A stretch of DNA of 49,455 bases from an uncultured Clostridia bacterium. Its GTDB lineage: Bacteria > Bacillota > Clostridia > Oscillospirales > Acutalibacteraceae. How positions within the stretch are numbered: the stretch's first letter is position 1; each line of letters opens with the position of its first letter. The DNA lies in contig CALWIO010000014.1 of the NCBI GenBank assembly GCA_944380765.1, positions 1 to 49,455 on the forward strand, in the 5' to 3' direction. A program made the position numbers and the translations under genes. This document shows positions 6,786-14,941 of this stretch, piece by piece. Below the pieces are notes generated by a model, which worked only from the letters and a program-made list of their open reading frames with translations, was not told where the DNA came from and ran no database searches.

Positions 6786-9467
6786 TTATATTTCATAATA
6801 AGAGAGCGCACGCGGCGTTATTTTTAAGCCGCTCACACACTCGCTCTGCCTTAAAACGCTGCCGGCAAGAGAGTTTATATACCCGGCGTCATAAACGGAA
6901 CACTCTATTCTGCCGTTTACATAGAGTTTGAACAGTCCGTTAGGCTCGCAGACGAGCGTTAGCCGGTCGCCGTTTTTCAAGGCGGTTTCACCGGTCTTTT
7001 CCCTTTCGCCTATACCGACTGACGCTATGCCGCCTTTAAGCGCAAGTTTAAGCGCTCTGCCGCCTTTAAGCAATACATTGTCCTCATTTACCGAGTCAAC
7101 GGTAAAATCAACGGTAAAATCCCTTCCCCACGGAATTTTTTTGCCGGGGCAAGCATTGTCCGGATAAAAATTGCCCGAAAACTCAGCCGTAAAGGAATCG
7201 CCGTAAATGTTTTCGGCTGTCATATTTACCGAAACTTTTTTCTTTTTATCTTTGAAGGTCAGCTTTAAGGTGCTGTAATCCTCAAAAAGCTCGCTGTCTG
7301 ATATTTCGCAGTCGGAAAAAATTTGATTTTTATCAAATATAATGCGGTCGTCAAAGAAAAGCAAAATGCTGTCGCCCTCGGTTTTACCGTAAATAAGCTG
7401 CGGAATACGCCTTTCGCCGTTTGTGAATTTCATTATAACGCAGCCGCGCGGCGGCAGCATAACGCTTATGCTTTCTCCGAAAGAGTACAAAGAATCGTCC
7501 GTTCGCGCGCAGTACGGATAAATTACCGCGCGGCGCATATTTACCGCTGTTTCGCAAACGCCGCAGCTCTCGTCAAGGACAAGGGTATATTCCTTTGCCG
7601 TTTTTGACGGATTGCGAAGCGACACAACGCCCTCGCCGTCCTTAAACGCGCAGAAGCCGTACACCTCGCCTTTCGACACATCGCCGCCTATCAGCGAGGA
7701 ATACCTGAGAATATGAAACTCGTTTTTTACAAAACGGATTGCGTCGGAATTTATACGCAGTTTTTCCTTATTCAGCATTGACGGGGAATAATAAAGCTCC
7801 CAAAAAGCAGTACCCCTTACCGTCATCATAAAAAGGTATTTGCGGAATTCGCTGTCGGTCATATCGGCGCCGGCGAGTTTTCCGTAAACCGGGTCATGGT
7901 TATAAAGATATTCATAAGGCACTTTAAATCCGCGGCTTACGCTGAAATCATAATAACGGCTGTCGCGGTAGTTCAAAAGCAAATCCGCGTCCGTTTCCTC
8001 ACAGCCGCCCTTGCCGCCGACGCTCAGTTTTTCTGCGTCACTGCTGTTTTGAAGCCACAAGCTGTCGCTCCACTGCAAAAACCACGGGCTGGGATTGCAG
8101 TAGCTTGTCTGATTTATCCATATTTTTTTGCCCTTGCTCTCACGGGAAAGCCTGAGGGTTCTGAACAGCTCAATCCATTTTTCCCACGCTTCCGAATACT
8201 GATACATATACCGAAAGCCGCCGGTGATATGCCCGTGTTTTTTTGACGGGCAGGCTTTCTGCAAAAAGCCGTCAAGCTTCCAGTAGCTCACATCGAATTT
8301 ATCAGAACACGAGAGCATAAACGAGGTCAGATTTTTTATGTAATCAAAAGAGGCAACGCACACATCAAGGCTGCGGCGGTTAAAGCCGCCGAGTCCCGCC
8401 TTTTCCATTCTTTTCGCAAAAGAAGCCGTTTGCCTGTTATAGCCTCCTCTGGGACCGAGCCACATTCCGAAATCAGATGAAAGCTCAGAGGTCAGCCGCG
8501 ACAGGGCGCTGAATCCGTTTGGAAAATTTGAGTTAAAGTTCCAGAAGCTGCCGCCGTAATCGCTGTAACCGTCGTCAATAACATAACAGTCAAGCGGAGG
8601 AACAAGAGATTTGCTCAGACCGTCCTCGATTTGCATAAATGTTTCGCGCAGGCTTTTTTCGGATATATTGAGCATACTGTCAAACCACGGGTTATACTGA
8701 AATCTGGGCAGATGCTTGGGCGAAATGCTCCGTATATATTCATAAAAAGCATCTGTCACCGATTTTATGCTCACACCGTCGGCAGCGCCCGCAACGGTAG
8801 CCCATGTTTTAAAGGTATGTCCGCAGTTAAGGCGCATCCGGTCAAAACGCTTTCCGCTGAAATAGCGTATATAAGCGGTGCCGGAACTTATTTTATTATC
8901 TGTAAGCGGAAATTCGCTTCCGAAAAATATTCCGTTTATAAAAAACGGCTGGCCGAGCGTACTGTGGTATTCGCTTATACATGTCTTTCCGTTTTCACGC
9001 ACGCTGAAACAGTATTCGGACTCCTCAAAGCTGATATGCTCGCAGTCGATATAATCAACTGTAATCAAATGCTGTTTTTCGGGCGGCACCATCATTTCTA
9101 TATATTTTTTCATACAGCGGCTGCCGTCTTCAATTTCAACGCTCTCGATAAATGTAATGGGCGCGCCTGAGAAAACATAGGGTTTAAAAACGAACTCTAC
9201 CCTGCGCCTTAAAACATTGACCGTTTCCAGAGTCAGCTCATCAGAGGACAAAAAAATCGTTTTCGGCGCGAACCTGCCCGCGACCTGAAAGCCTACAAAA
9301 AATTCGGCTGAAAAGGACTTAAATTTAATCTGCGCTTTTTCCCCTGCCCTCTTATTGATAATTTCGGTAGTAATCAGCTTTGCGTTCTCGGTTGAAAAAC
9401 GGCGTTCAATAAAATCGTTGCCGATTATGGCCGCGCCGTTTTCAATAAAAGCGTAGGATTTTCCCAA
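6786..9467 (-). CDS. GH36/clan-D-like glycosidase
   Basis: An 893-residue protein with an alpha-galactosidase-like barrel. The features seen are DDGY at residues 298-301, a GMWLGPRGGY segment, and YWKLDG with Asp399 where GH36 enzymes keep their nucleophile (KxD). The N-terminal 240 residues look like a beta-sandwich, and the C-terminal 150 residues look like a laminin-G/concanavalin-like sandwich (LYVNG). No signal peptide. It is probably an alpha-galactosidase-type or related exo-glycosidase; the substrate is not determined. The start is TTG with a strong AGGAGG 7 nt upstream. It lies 2 nt after the stop of the C_GCAxxG_C_C gene, implying coupling, and shares an operon with the GH31 enzyme. 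Confidence 0.72.
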   Translation of the reverse strand: MGKSYAFIENGAAIIGNDFIERRFSTENAKLITTEIINKRAGEKAQIKFKSFSAEFFVGFQVAGRFAPKTIFLSSDELTLETVNVLRRRVEFVFKPYVFSGAPITFIESVEIEDGSRCMKKYIEMMVPPEKQHLITVDYIDCEHISFEESEYCFSVRENGKTCISEYHSTLGQPFFINGIFFGSEFPLTDNKISSGTAYIRYFSGKRFDRMRLNCGHTFKTWATVAGAADGVSIKSVTDAFYEYIRSISPKHLPRFQYNPWFDSMLNISEKSLRETFMQIEDGLSKSLVPPLDCYVIDDGYSDYGGSFWNFNSNFPNGFSALSRLTSELSSDFGMWLGPRGGYNRQTASFAKRMEKAGLGGFNRRSLDVCVASFDYIKNLTSFMLSCSDKFDVSYWKLDGFLQKACPSKKHGHITGGFRYMYQYSEAWEKWIELFRTLRLSRESKGKKIWINQTSYCNPSPWFLQWSDSLWLQNSSDAEKLSVGGKGGCEETDADLLLNYRDSRYYDFSVSRGFKVPYEYLYNHDPVYGKLAGADMTDSEFRKYLFMMTVRGTAFWELYYSPSMLNKEKLRINSDAIRFVKNEFHILRYSSLIGGDVSKGEVYGFCAFKDGEGVVSLRNPSKTAKEYTLVLDESCGVCETAVNMRRAVIYPYCARTDDSLYSFGESISVMLPPRGCVIMKFTNGERRIPQLIYGKTEGDSILLFFDDRIIFDKNQIFSDCEISDSELFEDYSTLKLTFKDKKKKVSVNMTAENIYGDSFTAEFSGNFYPDNACPGKKIPWGRDFTVDFTVDSVNEDNVLLKGGRALKLALKGGIASVGIGEREKTGETALKNGDRLTLVCEPNGLFKLYVNGRIECSVYDAGYINSLAGSVLRQSECVSGLKITPRALSYYEI

Positions 9468-9469
9468 AA

Positions 9470-9907
9470 TTACCCCTCCTTGGCAAAAAGTATTTTGTCA
9501 ACGGCTTTTGCCGCGTCCTCAACCATCTGAACGCAGGGTCGTTTTTTATAATACCCCTCCGTGCGCTTTTCGGGCACGAAACTGCCCTCCGGCTCAGAGA
9601 GTCCCAAAAGCTCGCGGCAAATTATTGAGGGGTGATTTTTCTTTATTTCATCGGCTATCAGGCGAACTTTCTCATACACGCCCGCCTTATCAAGTTCGGG
9701 GCATTTAAGGCCTACCGCCATTGCGCTGCCGCACACGGCTCCGCAGACTTCGCGCATTCTGCCGACCCCTCCGCCAAGTCCGGCGGACACCATAAGCGCG
9801 GTTTCCTCATCAAGCCCCAATTCCGGCGCAAACGCGGCAAACACCGCCTGAGAACAGTTTTTTCCCTCTTTAAAAAGCTGTACCGCTCTTTCCGAATGTA
9901 AAGACAT
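9470..9907 (-). CDS. C_GCAxxG_C_C family protein
   Basis: A 145-residue soluble protein of the C_GCAxxG_C_C family (PF09719). Conserved cysteines lie in KNCSQAVF, in VCGAVCGSAMAVG (the family-naming GCAxxG-like segment), and in two later positions (KCPEL, ICREL). The spacing suggests metal or redox chemistry, but no biochemical role is established for the family. The start was set to the ATG after GGGGAG; the longer frame runs into the promoter. It is the first gene of an operon with two glycosidases, an unusual partnership. Confidence 0.82.
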   Translation of the reverse strand: MSLHSERAVQLFKEGKNCSQAVFAAFAPELGLDEETALMVSAGLGGGVGRMREVCGAVCGSAMAVGLKCPELDKAGVYEKVRLIADEIKKNHPSIICRELLGLSEPEGSFVPEKRTEGYYKKRPCVQMVEDAAKAVDKILFAKEG

Positions 9908-9938
9908 AAAGCAACTCCCCTTTGGTATATTCGCTGTA

Positions 9939-9967
9939 ATTTTAACATATATTACCAGCCGTTGCAA
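9939..9967 (-). promoter_or_regulatory. Predicted promoter of the glycosidase operon
   Basis: On the minus strand, TTGCAA, 17 nt, TAAAAT, upstream of the C_GCAxxG_C_C gene. Confidence 0.65.
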
Positions 9968-9980
9968 GAAAAAAAAAGTC

Positions 9981-10007
9981 AAAAAGAGCGCGGAAAATAT
10001 TCCGCGC
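9981..10007 (-). terminator. Terminator after the lipoprotein gene
   Basis: GCGCGGAA and TTCCGCGC form an 8-bp stem with a 4-nt loop, followed on the minus strand by TCTTTTT. Confidence 0.82.
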
Positions 10008-10012
10008 CGAAT

Positions 10013-10705
10013 TCAGCCTTTATAGGGCCGTTCTCTTTTCATTTCGTCAAGCTGCGGCAAAATAAACTCTTTTGTGAGTTTAAAGACCGCAAGGCTCTCA
10101 ATGTAATTATACCCGACATTTCCCGTAAAGCCGCCGGTTGCTTTTTTTACGGAGCCGTCGGAATCGGACACCTCATAGACGGCTTTTAATTCGTCCTCAG
10201 TAGTTAAAAGATTGCCCGAGGAATCGGTTTTGCCTGAAAACTGTAGCACCGTAGCGCCTGCGTTTACGGCGTTTGTGCGTATCAGCGCAATAAGAGATGA
10301 GGCCTCAACCGAAAACTCGTTCGCGACTGTTTTAATGTATTTGTTATTTACATCGTCGCAGTAATATGTAACAACCTCGCTGGTTTCAAGCTCTTCAAGC
10401 CCTGTCCCGCCCGAAGTTCCGGTGGTGCTACTTTGCGAACCTCCCGAACCGGCGGCAGATGACGGTACTTTTACAGACGAAGTATCTTTCTTTGTTTCTG
10501 TTTCCTTTTCGGAAACGGTTTCGCTCTCGCTGCTGTCGGAAGAATCAGAGAAATTCCCGTTCCCGGTTTCAGAAACCGAAGCGCTTTCCTCGGTATTTTC
10601 AGAAGGGGGTTCCTCAGGATTATCGTTCTTTTTACAGCCGGCAAAAGAGCAAAGTATCAATAACACCGCCAAAAAGACCGCGGCGGCTTTAACGCTGCTT
10701 CTCAT
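10013..10705 (-). CDS. Predicted lipoprotein of unknown function
   Basis: A 230-residue protein not recognised beyond its export signal. Residues 1-24 form a lipoprotein signal peptide with a lipobox ending at Cys24 (SFAGC). Residues 28-105 are a low-complexity linker rich in Ser, Glu, Thr and Gly. Residues 110-230 form a compact acidic domain (starting near TYYCDDVNNKYI) with no motif I can name. It would sit on the outer face of the membrane. A 36-residue microprotein gene and its terminator lie directly upstream, so expression may depend on read-through. Confidence 0.75.
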   Translation of the reverse strand: MRSSVKAAAVFLAVLLILCSFAGCKKNDNPEEPPSENTEESASVSETGNGNFSDSSDSSESETVSEKETETKKDTSSVKVPSSAAGSGGSQSSTTGTSGGTGLEELETSEVVTYYCDDVNNKYIKTVANEFSVEASSLIALIRTNAVNAGATVLQFSGKTDSSGNLLTTEDELKAVYEVSDSDGSVKKATGGFTGNVGYNYIESLAVFKLTKEFILPQLDEMKRERPYKG

Positions 10706-10720
10706 TTTATCACACCTTGA

Positions 10721-10759
10721 TATAACAAAAGGGTGTAATTACTACACCCTTTTGTTATA
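10721..10759 (-). terminator. Perfect 17-bp hairpin between microprotein and lipoprotein genes
   Basis: A perfect 17-bp inverted repeat (TATAACAAAAGGGTGTA and its complement, 5-nt loop) begins 14 nt after the microprotein stop. The 3' arm on the minus strand reads CCCTTTTGTTATA, so the T-rich part lies within the stem. It probably terminates or protects the microprotein transcript and limits flow into the lipoprotein gene. Confidence 0.7.
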
Positions 10760-10773
10760 GAACTCAGTTTAAA

Positions 10774-10884
10774 TTAGCCCATAAGTCCAGCAAAAAATTC
10801 CTGAATTACGTTAATGATATGTCCCAGGTCGAAATCTGCAAAGAGGCCTGTGATTGTTTCAATGATTCCAGAAAGAGCTTCCAT
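10774..10884 (-). CDS. 36-residue acidic amphipathic microprotein
   Basis: A short frame with a full expression setup: promoter at 10919-10946, ribosome site GGAGGAGG 8 nt before the ATG, a stop, then a perfect 17-bp hairpin. The peptide starts MEALSGIIETITGLFADFD and ends in FFAGLMG. It has no Lys, Arg or Cys, is net negative, and its Ile/Leu/Phe spacing suits amphipathic helices. There is no cleavable signal. No family is recognised. Physical character recalls small secreted surfactant-like peptides, but that is only a resemblance. It could also be a regulatory or membrane-associated peptide. Confidence 0.72.
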   Translation of the reverse strand: MEALSGIIETITGLFADFDLGHIINVIQEFFAGLMG

Positions 10885-10918
10885 TCTTTACACCTCCTCC
10901 TCTTATTCTTCTATCTAT

Positions 10919-10946
10919 AATATATCACAATTAAAAAATAAATCAA
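10919..10946 (-). promoter_or_regulatory. Predicted promoter of the microprotein gene
   Basis: On the minus strand, TTGATT, 16 nt, TATATT, with a TG one base before the -10 (extended -10). Confidence 0.7.
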
Positions 10947-11000
10947 CATATTTTTTGGAAAATGTTTGCCAATAAACATATTTTTATTTTGTGCATATTG

Positions 11001-11036
11001 ACAAACAAAAGTCCCCGTCAGTAAAAACGGGGACTT
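11001..11036 (-). terminator. Terminator after rplL
   Basis: AAGTCCCCGT and ACGGGGACTT form a 10-bp stem, followed on the minus strand by TTTGTTTGT. It closes the ribosomal operon directly after rplL. Confidence 0.85.
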
Positions 11037-11058
11037 AATGCTTGCTAATCGGATAAAA

Positions 11059-11436
11059 TTATTTAAGAGTAACCTTAGCGCCGACTTCTTCAAGCTTAGC
11101 CTTAGCGGCCTCAGCGTCTTCCTTGGAAGCAGCTTCTTTGAGCACCTTGGGAGCGCCGTCAACGATAGCTTTCGCCTCGGCAAGGCCAAGACCTGTAATC
11201 TCACGAACGGCCTTAATAACCTTAATCTTCTCAGCGCCTACCTCGGTAAGCTCTACATCAAACTCTGTCTTTTCCTCGGCTGCTGCTGCGCCGTCTGCTG
11301 CGGGAGCTGCTACTGCAACCGCTGCTGCGGCAGATACGCCGAATTCATCTTCTACTGCTTTTACGAGCTCTGCAAGCTCAAGTACCGTAAGAGCTTTAAG
11401 CTCTTCAATCATAGCTGTTACTTTCTCTGATGCCAT
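11059..11436 (-). CDS. rplL: 50S ribosomal protein L7/L12
   Basis: The 125-residue stalk protein that recruits translation factors. It has the N-terminal dimerisation helix pair (residues 1-30), an Ala-rich hinge (about 37-58), and the C-terminal domain with [20 protein letters not shown]. Start chosen at MASEKV, preceded by GGAGG; the longer frame adds five residues without a site. Cotranscribed with rplJ. It is followed by a terminator rather than rpoB, unlike most Firmicutes. Confidence 0.98.
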   Translation of the reverse strand: MASEKVTAMIEELKALTVLELAELVKAVEDEFGVSAAAAVAVAAPAADGAAAAEEKTEFDVELTEVGAEKIKVIKAVREITGLGLAEAKAIVDGAPKVLKEAASKEDAEAAKAKLEEVGAKVTLK

Positions 11437-11476
11437 GATATTTACCTCCAATATTTTAATAAGTTATTTTTAAAAA

Positions 11477-11992
11477 TTATTCCGCAGCGGGTGCTGCTTC
11501 GCCTTCTTTATCCACAATAGCCTGTACTGCGCGGGCAAAAGCGGCGATAGGCGCGTTGAACGCGTTGAGAACCGTAGCTAGCAATACCTCTCTTGACGGG
11601 AGTTTTGCAAGGCTGGCGATTTTTTCAAGGCTGATTATCTCACCGTCGAGGTAACCTGACTTGATGGAGAAGCTGTTGCTGCTCTCGGCATACTTATTAA
11701 GTATTCTTGCCGCGGCGACATAGTCCTCCTTGCTGGTTGCGATAGCGGTTGTGCCTTCAAGCACACTGCTCATATCGGCGAGTGAAGTGCCGTCGATAGC
11801 TCTGCCCAGAATGGTGTTCTTGACAACGGTGTACTCAACACCGGCTTCACGAAGTTCCTTACGGAGCTTGGTATCGTCCTCAACGCTGATGCCCTTGTAA
11901 TCGACAACAACGCCGGCTACTGAAGCTTCAAGTCTTTCTTTGAGCGAGGCAACCTGCTGTTTCTTGCTTTCCAATACTTTCTCACTCGGCAA
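11477..11992 (-). CDS. rplJ: 50S ribosomal protein L10
   Basis: The 171-residue base of the L7/L12 stalk, binding 23S rRNA through its N-terminal domain (LEASVAGVVVDYKGISV, then YTVVKNTILGRAI) and L12 dimers through the C-terminal helix. The start is TTG with AGGAGG 9 nt upstream; the family N-terminus matches this choice. It is preceded by its own promoter and an L10 leader, so the L10-L12 complex probably represses rplJL through that RNA. Confidence 0.97.
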   Translation of the reverse strand: MPSEKVLESKKQQVASLKERLEASVAGVVVDYKGISVEDDTKLRKELREAGVEYTVVKNTILGRAIDGTSLADMSSVLEGTTAIATSKEDYVAAARILNKYAESSNSFSIKSGYLDGEIISLEKIASLAKLPSREVLLATVLNAFNAPIAAFARAVQAIVDKEGEAAPAAE

Positions 11993-12029
11993 ACGAATTC
12001 ACCTCCTGTTACTAAAATCGCTTGCTATG

Positions 12030-12141
12030 AGAAATGCCCTCCCAAAAGACAGGAGGGCACAGAAACATTTAGTAAAATGCTTTTAGTCCTCGGCAGGCGG
12101 ATTTCTCCGTTGGGCGTCAGCACCTGCTGTCTTTGGCAAGC
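12030..12141 (-). ncRNA. Ribosomal protein L10 leader
   Basis: Read on the minus strand, the RNA carries the L10-leader landmarks AGACAGCAGGTGC and CCTGCCGAGG, then a GCCCTCC/GGAGGGC hairpin just before rplJ. This leader class binds the L10(L12) complex for feedback control of rplJL. The 3' hairpin, followed by ATTTCTC, may act as an attenuator. Confidence 0.88.
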
Positions 12142-12147
12142 GTAGTT

Positions 12148-12176
12148 ATTCTAACACACCGAAAAGGTGTTGTCAA
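12148..12176 (-). promoter_or_regulatory. Internal promoter of rplJL
   Basis: On the minus strand, a perfect TTGACA, 17 nt, TAGAAT, placed right after the rplA stop and just before the L10 leader. Confidence 0.85.
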
Positions 12177-12184
12177 GAATATTT

Positions 12185-12898
12185 TTATTCAGCCGCAGTT
12201 GTGGCAGCGGCTGTGTATTTGTTGGCGTTAATCTTAACGCCGGGGCCCATTGTTGTTGCAACGGCGCAGGACTTAATGTACTGGCCCTTTGTTGCGGCGG
12301 GCTTAGCCTTAACGATTGCTTCCATCAAAGTGTCAAGGTTCTCTTTGAGCTTTTCGGCGCCGAAGGAAACCTTGCCGATGGGACAATGGATAATATTTGT
12401 TTTATCAAGACGGTACTCGATTTTACCTGCCTTAGCCTCAGTTACCGCTTTGGCAACATCGGGCGTTACTGTACCCGCTTTGGGGCTGGGCATAAGTCCG
12501 CGGGGACCGAGAACTTTACCGAGACGGCCGACAAGTCCCATCATATCAGGGCTTGCGATGCACACATCAAAGTCCATAAAGCCGTCCTGTACCTTTGCTA
12601 CAAGGTCTTCGGCTCCTACGACCTCGGCGCCTGCCGCCGCAGCCGCGTCTGCCTTATCGCCCTTGGCGAATACAGCTACTCTTACGCTCTTGCCTGTTCC
12701 GTTGGGAAGCACTACCGCGCCTCTTACCTGCTGGTCCGCGTGACGCGAGTCAACGCCGAGACGGACATGAAGCTCAACTGTTTCGTCAAACTTCGCGGTT
12801 GCGCCCTTAACGGCAAGTTCAAGAGCCTCCTGTGTATCATAAAGCTTTGTTCTGTCGATAAGCTTTGCGCTTTCAACATATTTCTTTCCGTGTTTCAT
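12185..12898 (-). CDS. rplA: 50S ribosomal protein L1
   Basis: A 237-residue L1 protein that forms the mobile L1 stalk near the E site. The recognisable core is [20 protein letters not shown] near residue 45 and [15 protein letters not shown] near residue 130. The ATG is preceded by GGAGG. It lies between rplK and the separate rplJL promoter, in the usual bacterial order. Confidence 0.98.
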   Translation of the reverse strand: MKHGKKYVESAKLIDRTKLYDTQEALELAVKGATAKFDETVELHVRLGVDSRHADQQVRGAVVLPNGTGKSVRVAVFAKGDKADAAAAAGAEVVGAEDLVAKVQDGFMDFDVCIASPDMMGLVGRLGKVLGPRGLMPSPKAGTVTPDVAKAVTEAKAGKIEYRLDKTNIIHCPIGKVSFGAEKLKENLDTLMEAIVKAKPAATKGQYIKSCAVATTMGPGVKINANKYTAAATTAAE

Positions 12899-12957
12899 AA
12901 TCTTTTACCTCCAAAAAAGTGGTTAATCGGATCTGATTTTTCCTCCCACAAAGGAGA

Positions 12958-13383
12958 TCAGTCAACTACCGTTACGCCCATGCTGCGAGCTGTGCCGGCA
13001 ATCATGCTCATTGCCGTTTCAACGGTAGCGGCATTAAGGTCGGGCATTTTCTGCTCAGCAATTTTTCTGACCTGTTCTTTGGTAATTGTTGCAACCTTTG
13101 TCTTATTGGGAACACCCGAACCACTCTCGATTCCGCATGCCTTCTTAATAAGAACTGCCGCGGGCGGAGTCTTTGTTACGAATGTGAATGTACGGTCTGC
13201 ATAAACCGTGATAACTACGGGGATTATAAGTCCCATATCGTTCTTTGTACGCTCGTTGAATTCCTTTGTGAACGCCATAATGTTTACGCCGTGCTGACCG
13301 AGCGCGGGTCCTACGGGCGGTGCCGGTGTTGCTTTTCCGGCCGGGATCTGAAGCTTAATTAAGCCTACTACTTTTTGAGCCAT
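12958..13383 (-). CDS. rplK: 50S ribosomal protein L11
   Basis: The 141-residue L11 protein (the usual length), which binds 23S rRNA at the GTPase centre. The Pro-rich N-terminus includes [17 protein letters not shown], and the C-terminal RNA-binding domain ends in SMGVTVVD. The start was set at MAQKVVG with GGAGG upstream; the longer frame adds 20 unrelated residues. It follows nusG after a 118-bp gap containing small hairpins. Confidence 0.98.
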   Translation of the reverse strand: MAQKVVGLIKLQIPAGKATPAPPVGPALGQHGVNIMAFTKEFNERTKNDMGLIIPVVITVYADRTFTFVTKTPPAAVLIKKACGIESGSGVPNKTKVATITKEQVRKIAEQKMPDLNAATVETAMSMIAGTARSMGVTVVD

Positions 13384-13465
13384 TTTTAGCACCTCCAAAA
13401 TTCGTGGTATGGCGGAACGGACAGCTCTCGCCGCTCCTCCCACAACGCTTTAAGGATAAAGCGTC

Positions 13466-13485
13466 ATAAAAAGCGCGTTTGCGCT
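13466..13485 (-). terminator. Weak hairpin between nusG and rplK
   Basis: AGCGC and GCGCT form a 5-bp stem followed on the minus strand by TTTT; a second 7-bp hairpin (ACGCTTT with AAAGCGT, 13445-13464) follows. Possibly a partial terminator or an RNA-protein binding site ahead of rplKA. Confidence 0.4.
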
Positions 13486-13501
13486 GATTACCAATAAAAA
13501 T

Positions 13502-14059
13502 TTACTCTTCCGCCTTCTGAACCTGATCAAGTTCAAGCTCAACCGGCGTTTCTCTGCCGAGCATTGAAATTACAACGCATACGGCGTTCTTTTCGGTATC
13601 GATTTCACGGACAACGCCGACAACGCCCTCAAAAGCGCCGTCGATAATCGTTACCATATCGCCTACCGCATAGTCAATCTTGACCGTTTTCTTCTCAACG
13701 CCCATGGCGTAAACCTCTTCGTCGGTCAAAGGAACAGGCTTGCTCTCAGGTCCGACAAAACCCGTTACGCCGCGGGTATTGCGGATTACATACCATGTGT
13801 CGTCCGTCATTTCAAGGTCGCCGGTATCCTCATTTTCAAACACCGCGACTTTTACCATTACATAACCGGGGAAGATTTTTCTTTCGACTTCTTTTTTCTG
13901 GTCGTCCTTGATTTCGGTAACCGTTTCGGTGGGAACCTTTACATCAAGAATATAGTCGTGCATTTTTCTGTTGTCAACAACCTTTTCAATGTTGGTCGCG
14001 ACCTTATTTTCATAACCCGAATAGGTATGCACAACATACCATCTGGAGATTTCTGCCAT
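13502..14059 (-). CDS. nusG: Transcription termination/antitermination factor NusG
   Basis: A 185-residue NusG with the NGN domain (RWYVVHTYSGYE near residue 6; FPGYVMVKV near residue 64) and a C-terminal KOW domain (VGDMVTIIDGAFEG). It binds RNA polymerase and modulates pausing. The ATG is preceded by GGAGGAG. It lies 16 bp after secE in the classic secE-nusG pair. Confidence 0.97.
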   Translation of the reverse strand: MAEISRWYVVHTYSGYENKVATNIEKVVDNRKMHDYILDVKVPTETVTEIKDDQKKEVERKIFPGYVMVKVAVFENEDTGDLEMTDDTWYVIRNTRGVTGFVGPESKPVPLTDEEVYAMGVEKKTVKIDYAVGDMVTIIDGAFEGVVGVVREIDTEKNAVCVVISMLGRETPVELELDQVQKAEE

Positions 14060-14075
14060 TATATATCTCCTCCGA

Positions 14076-14435
14076 TTACTTTAATAAAAACATGCTGATC
14101 ATCTGCGCCGTTGATTCGGCGGCGTCATCGGGCACCAAGCCCAAAATCGCCTTGATTATTGCCGCAAGAGCCTGGTCAATGCCGAAAATTACAAGACCTA
14201 CAATTACTACAACAGCTATAACTACAAGCGAGCTGTTGAGCACGGTTTTGCCCGAAGGCCAAGTAACTTTTGTGCATTCGCTCTTGAAATCCTTAAAGAA
14301 TCTTTTGATTGCCGCGCCTGCCTTTTTAAAACGGTTTTCTTTTTTTGCGGGAGCGGCGGCTTTTTTAGCCTTATCCTTAGCTTCTTTATTAGTTTTCTGA
14401 ACGTCGGCAGTGGTCTTTTCTTTCTTATCAGACAT
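14076..14435 (-). CDS. secE: Preprotein translocase subunit SecE
   Basis: A 119-residue SecE. Residues 1-45 are a Lys/Ala-rich cytoplasmic extension; FFKDFKSECTKVTWPSGK is the conserved amphipathic segment, followed by the single membrane helix (about 67-92). The C-terminus runs about 20 residues past the helix, longer than in minimal SecE proteins. SecE clamps SecY in the translocon. The frame lies between rpmG and nusG, as is standard. Confidence 0.95.
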   Translation of the reverse strand: MSDKKEKTTADVQKTNKEAKDKAKKAAAPAKKENRFKKAGAAIKRFFKDFKSECTKVTWPSGKTVLNSSLVVIAVVVIVGLVIFGIDQALAAIIKAILGLVPDDAAESTAQMISMFLLK

Positions 14436-14450
14436 TTCACTTACCCCCGT

Positions 14451-14600
14451 TTATTTTGTTTCCCTGTGAAGAGTGTGTTTCTTGCAGAATCTGCAATACT
14501 TATTCATCTCCAGCCTGTCAGGAGTGTTCTTCTTATTCTTCTTTGTGTTGTAGTTGCGCTGTTTGCACTCCGTGCAAGCTAATGTGATTTTTACTCTCAT
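14451..14600 (-). CDS. rpmG: 50S ribosomal protein L33
   Basis: A 49-residue L33 that starts [17 protein letters not shown] and keeps both zinc-binding CxxC pairs (CTEC and CRFC). It is preceded by GGAGGTG. L33 is usually the first gene ahead of secE-nusG in Firmicutes, as here. Zinc-binding (C+) L33 forms are used when zinc is sufficient. Confidence 0.96.
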   Translation of the reverse strand: MRVKITLACTECKQRNYNTKKNKKNTPDRLEMNKYCRFCKKHTLHRETK

Positions 14601-14746
14601 TGTTCGGCACCTCCGTTAATGCATCACCCGAAAACCGCAGGTGAATGTGTTTTTAGGACCTTCGGCAGGTTCTCAGCTGCAAAAGTCCAAAGCCTTCCTC
14701 ATAAAAATGGGCACAAAAAAAGAACCCTCTTTTTCGAGGTAACGAC
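14601..14746 (-). promoter_or_regulatory. Structured 5' leader of the rpmG-secE-nusG-rplKA operon
   Basis: About 140 nt of leader lie between the promoter and rpmG. It opens with a short CCTC/GAGG hairpin followed by GTTCTTTTTTT, which could be an early terminator. Farther on, GGAC and GTCC enclose GCAG/CTGC, and the segment CCTGCCGAAGG resembles the CCTGCCGAGG landmark of the L10 leader. Function is inferred only. Confidence 0.4.
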
Positions 14747-14775
14747 ATTTTAACACACTGTCAAGCGCTTGTCAA
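14747..14775 (-). promoter_or_regulatory. Promoter of the rpmG-secE-nusG-rplKA operon
   Basis: On the minus strand, TTGACA, 17 nt, TAAAAT, close to consensus. A second TTGACA lies inside the spacer. Confidence 0.85.
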
Positions 14776-14882
14776 GCCAATATGCAAACATTTTATTTTT
14801 TGTAATTCTGCACATTAAAAACAGCCGTATATAATATGTATCTATAATTATATACAAATAACAACTATTTTCAATATATTTA

Positions 14883-14911
14883 TTGACTCAAATTTATTTT
14901 TGTGCTAAAAT
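14883..14911 (+). promoter_or_regulatory. Promoter of a short transcription unit upstream of carA
   Basis: TTGACT, 17 nt, TAAAAT on the plus strand. It is divergent from the ribosomal operon promoter. Confidence 0.7.
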
Positions 14912-14941
14912 TTTCGAGATAAATAAACGGGAGTGACGGAA

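Noticed and set aside
12167..13204. 345-codon plus-strand frame across rplA and rplK
   Set aside because: It is antisense to two certain ribosomal genes and their promoter and gives a Cys-rich protein with no motif.
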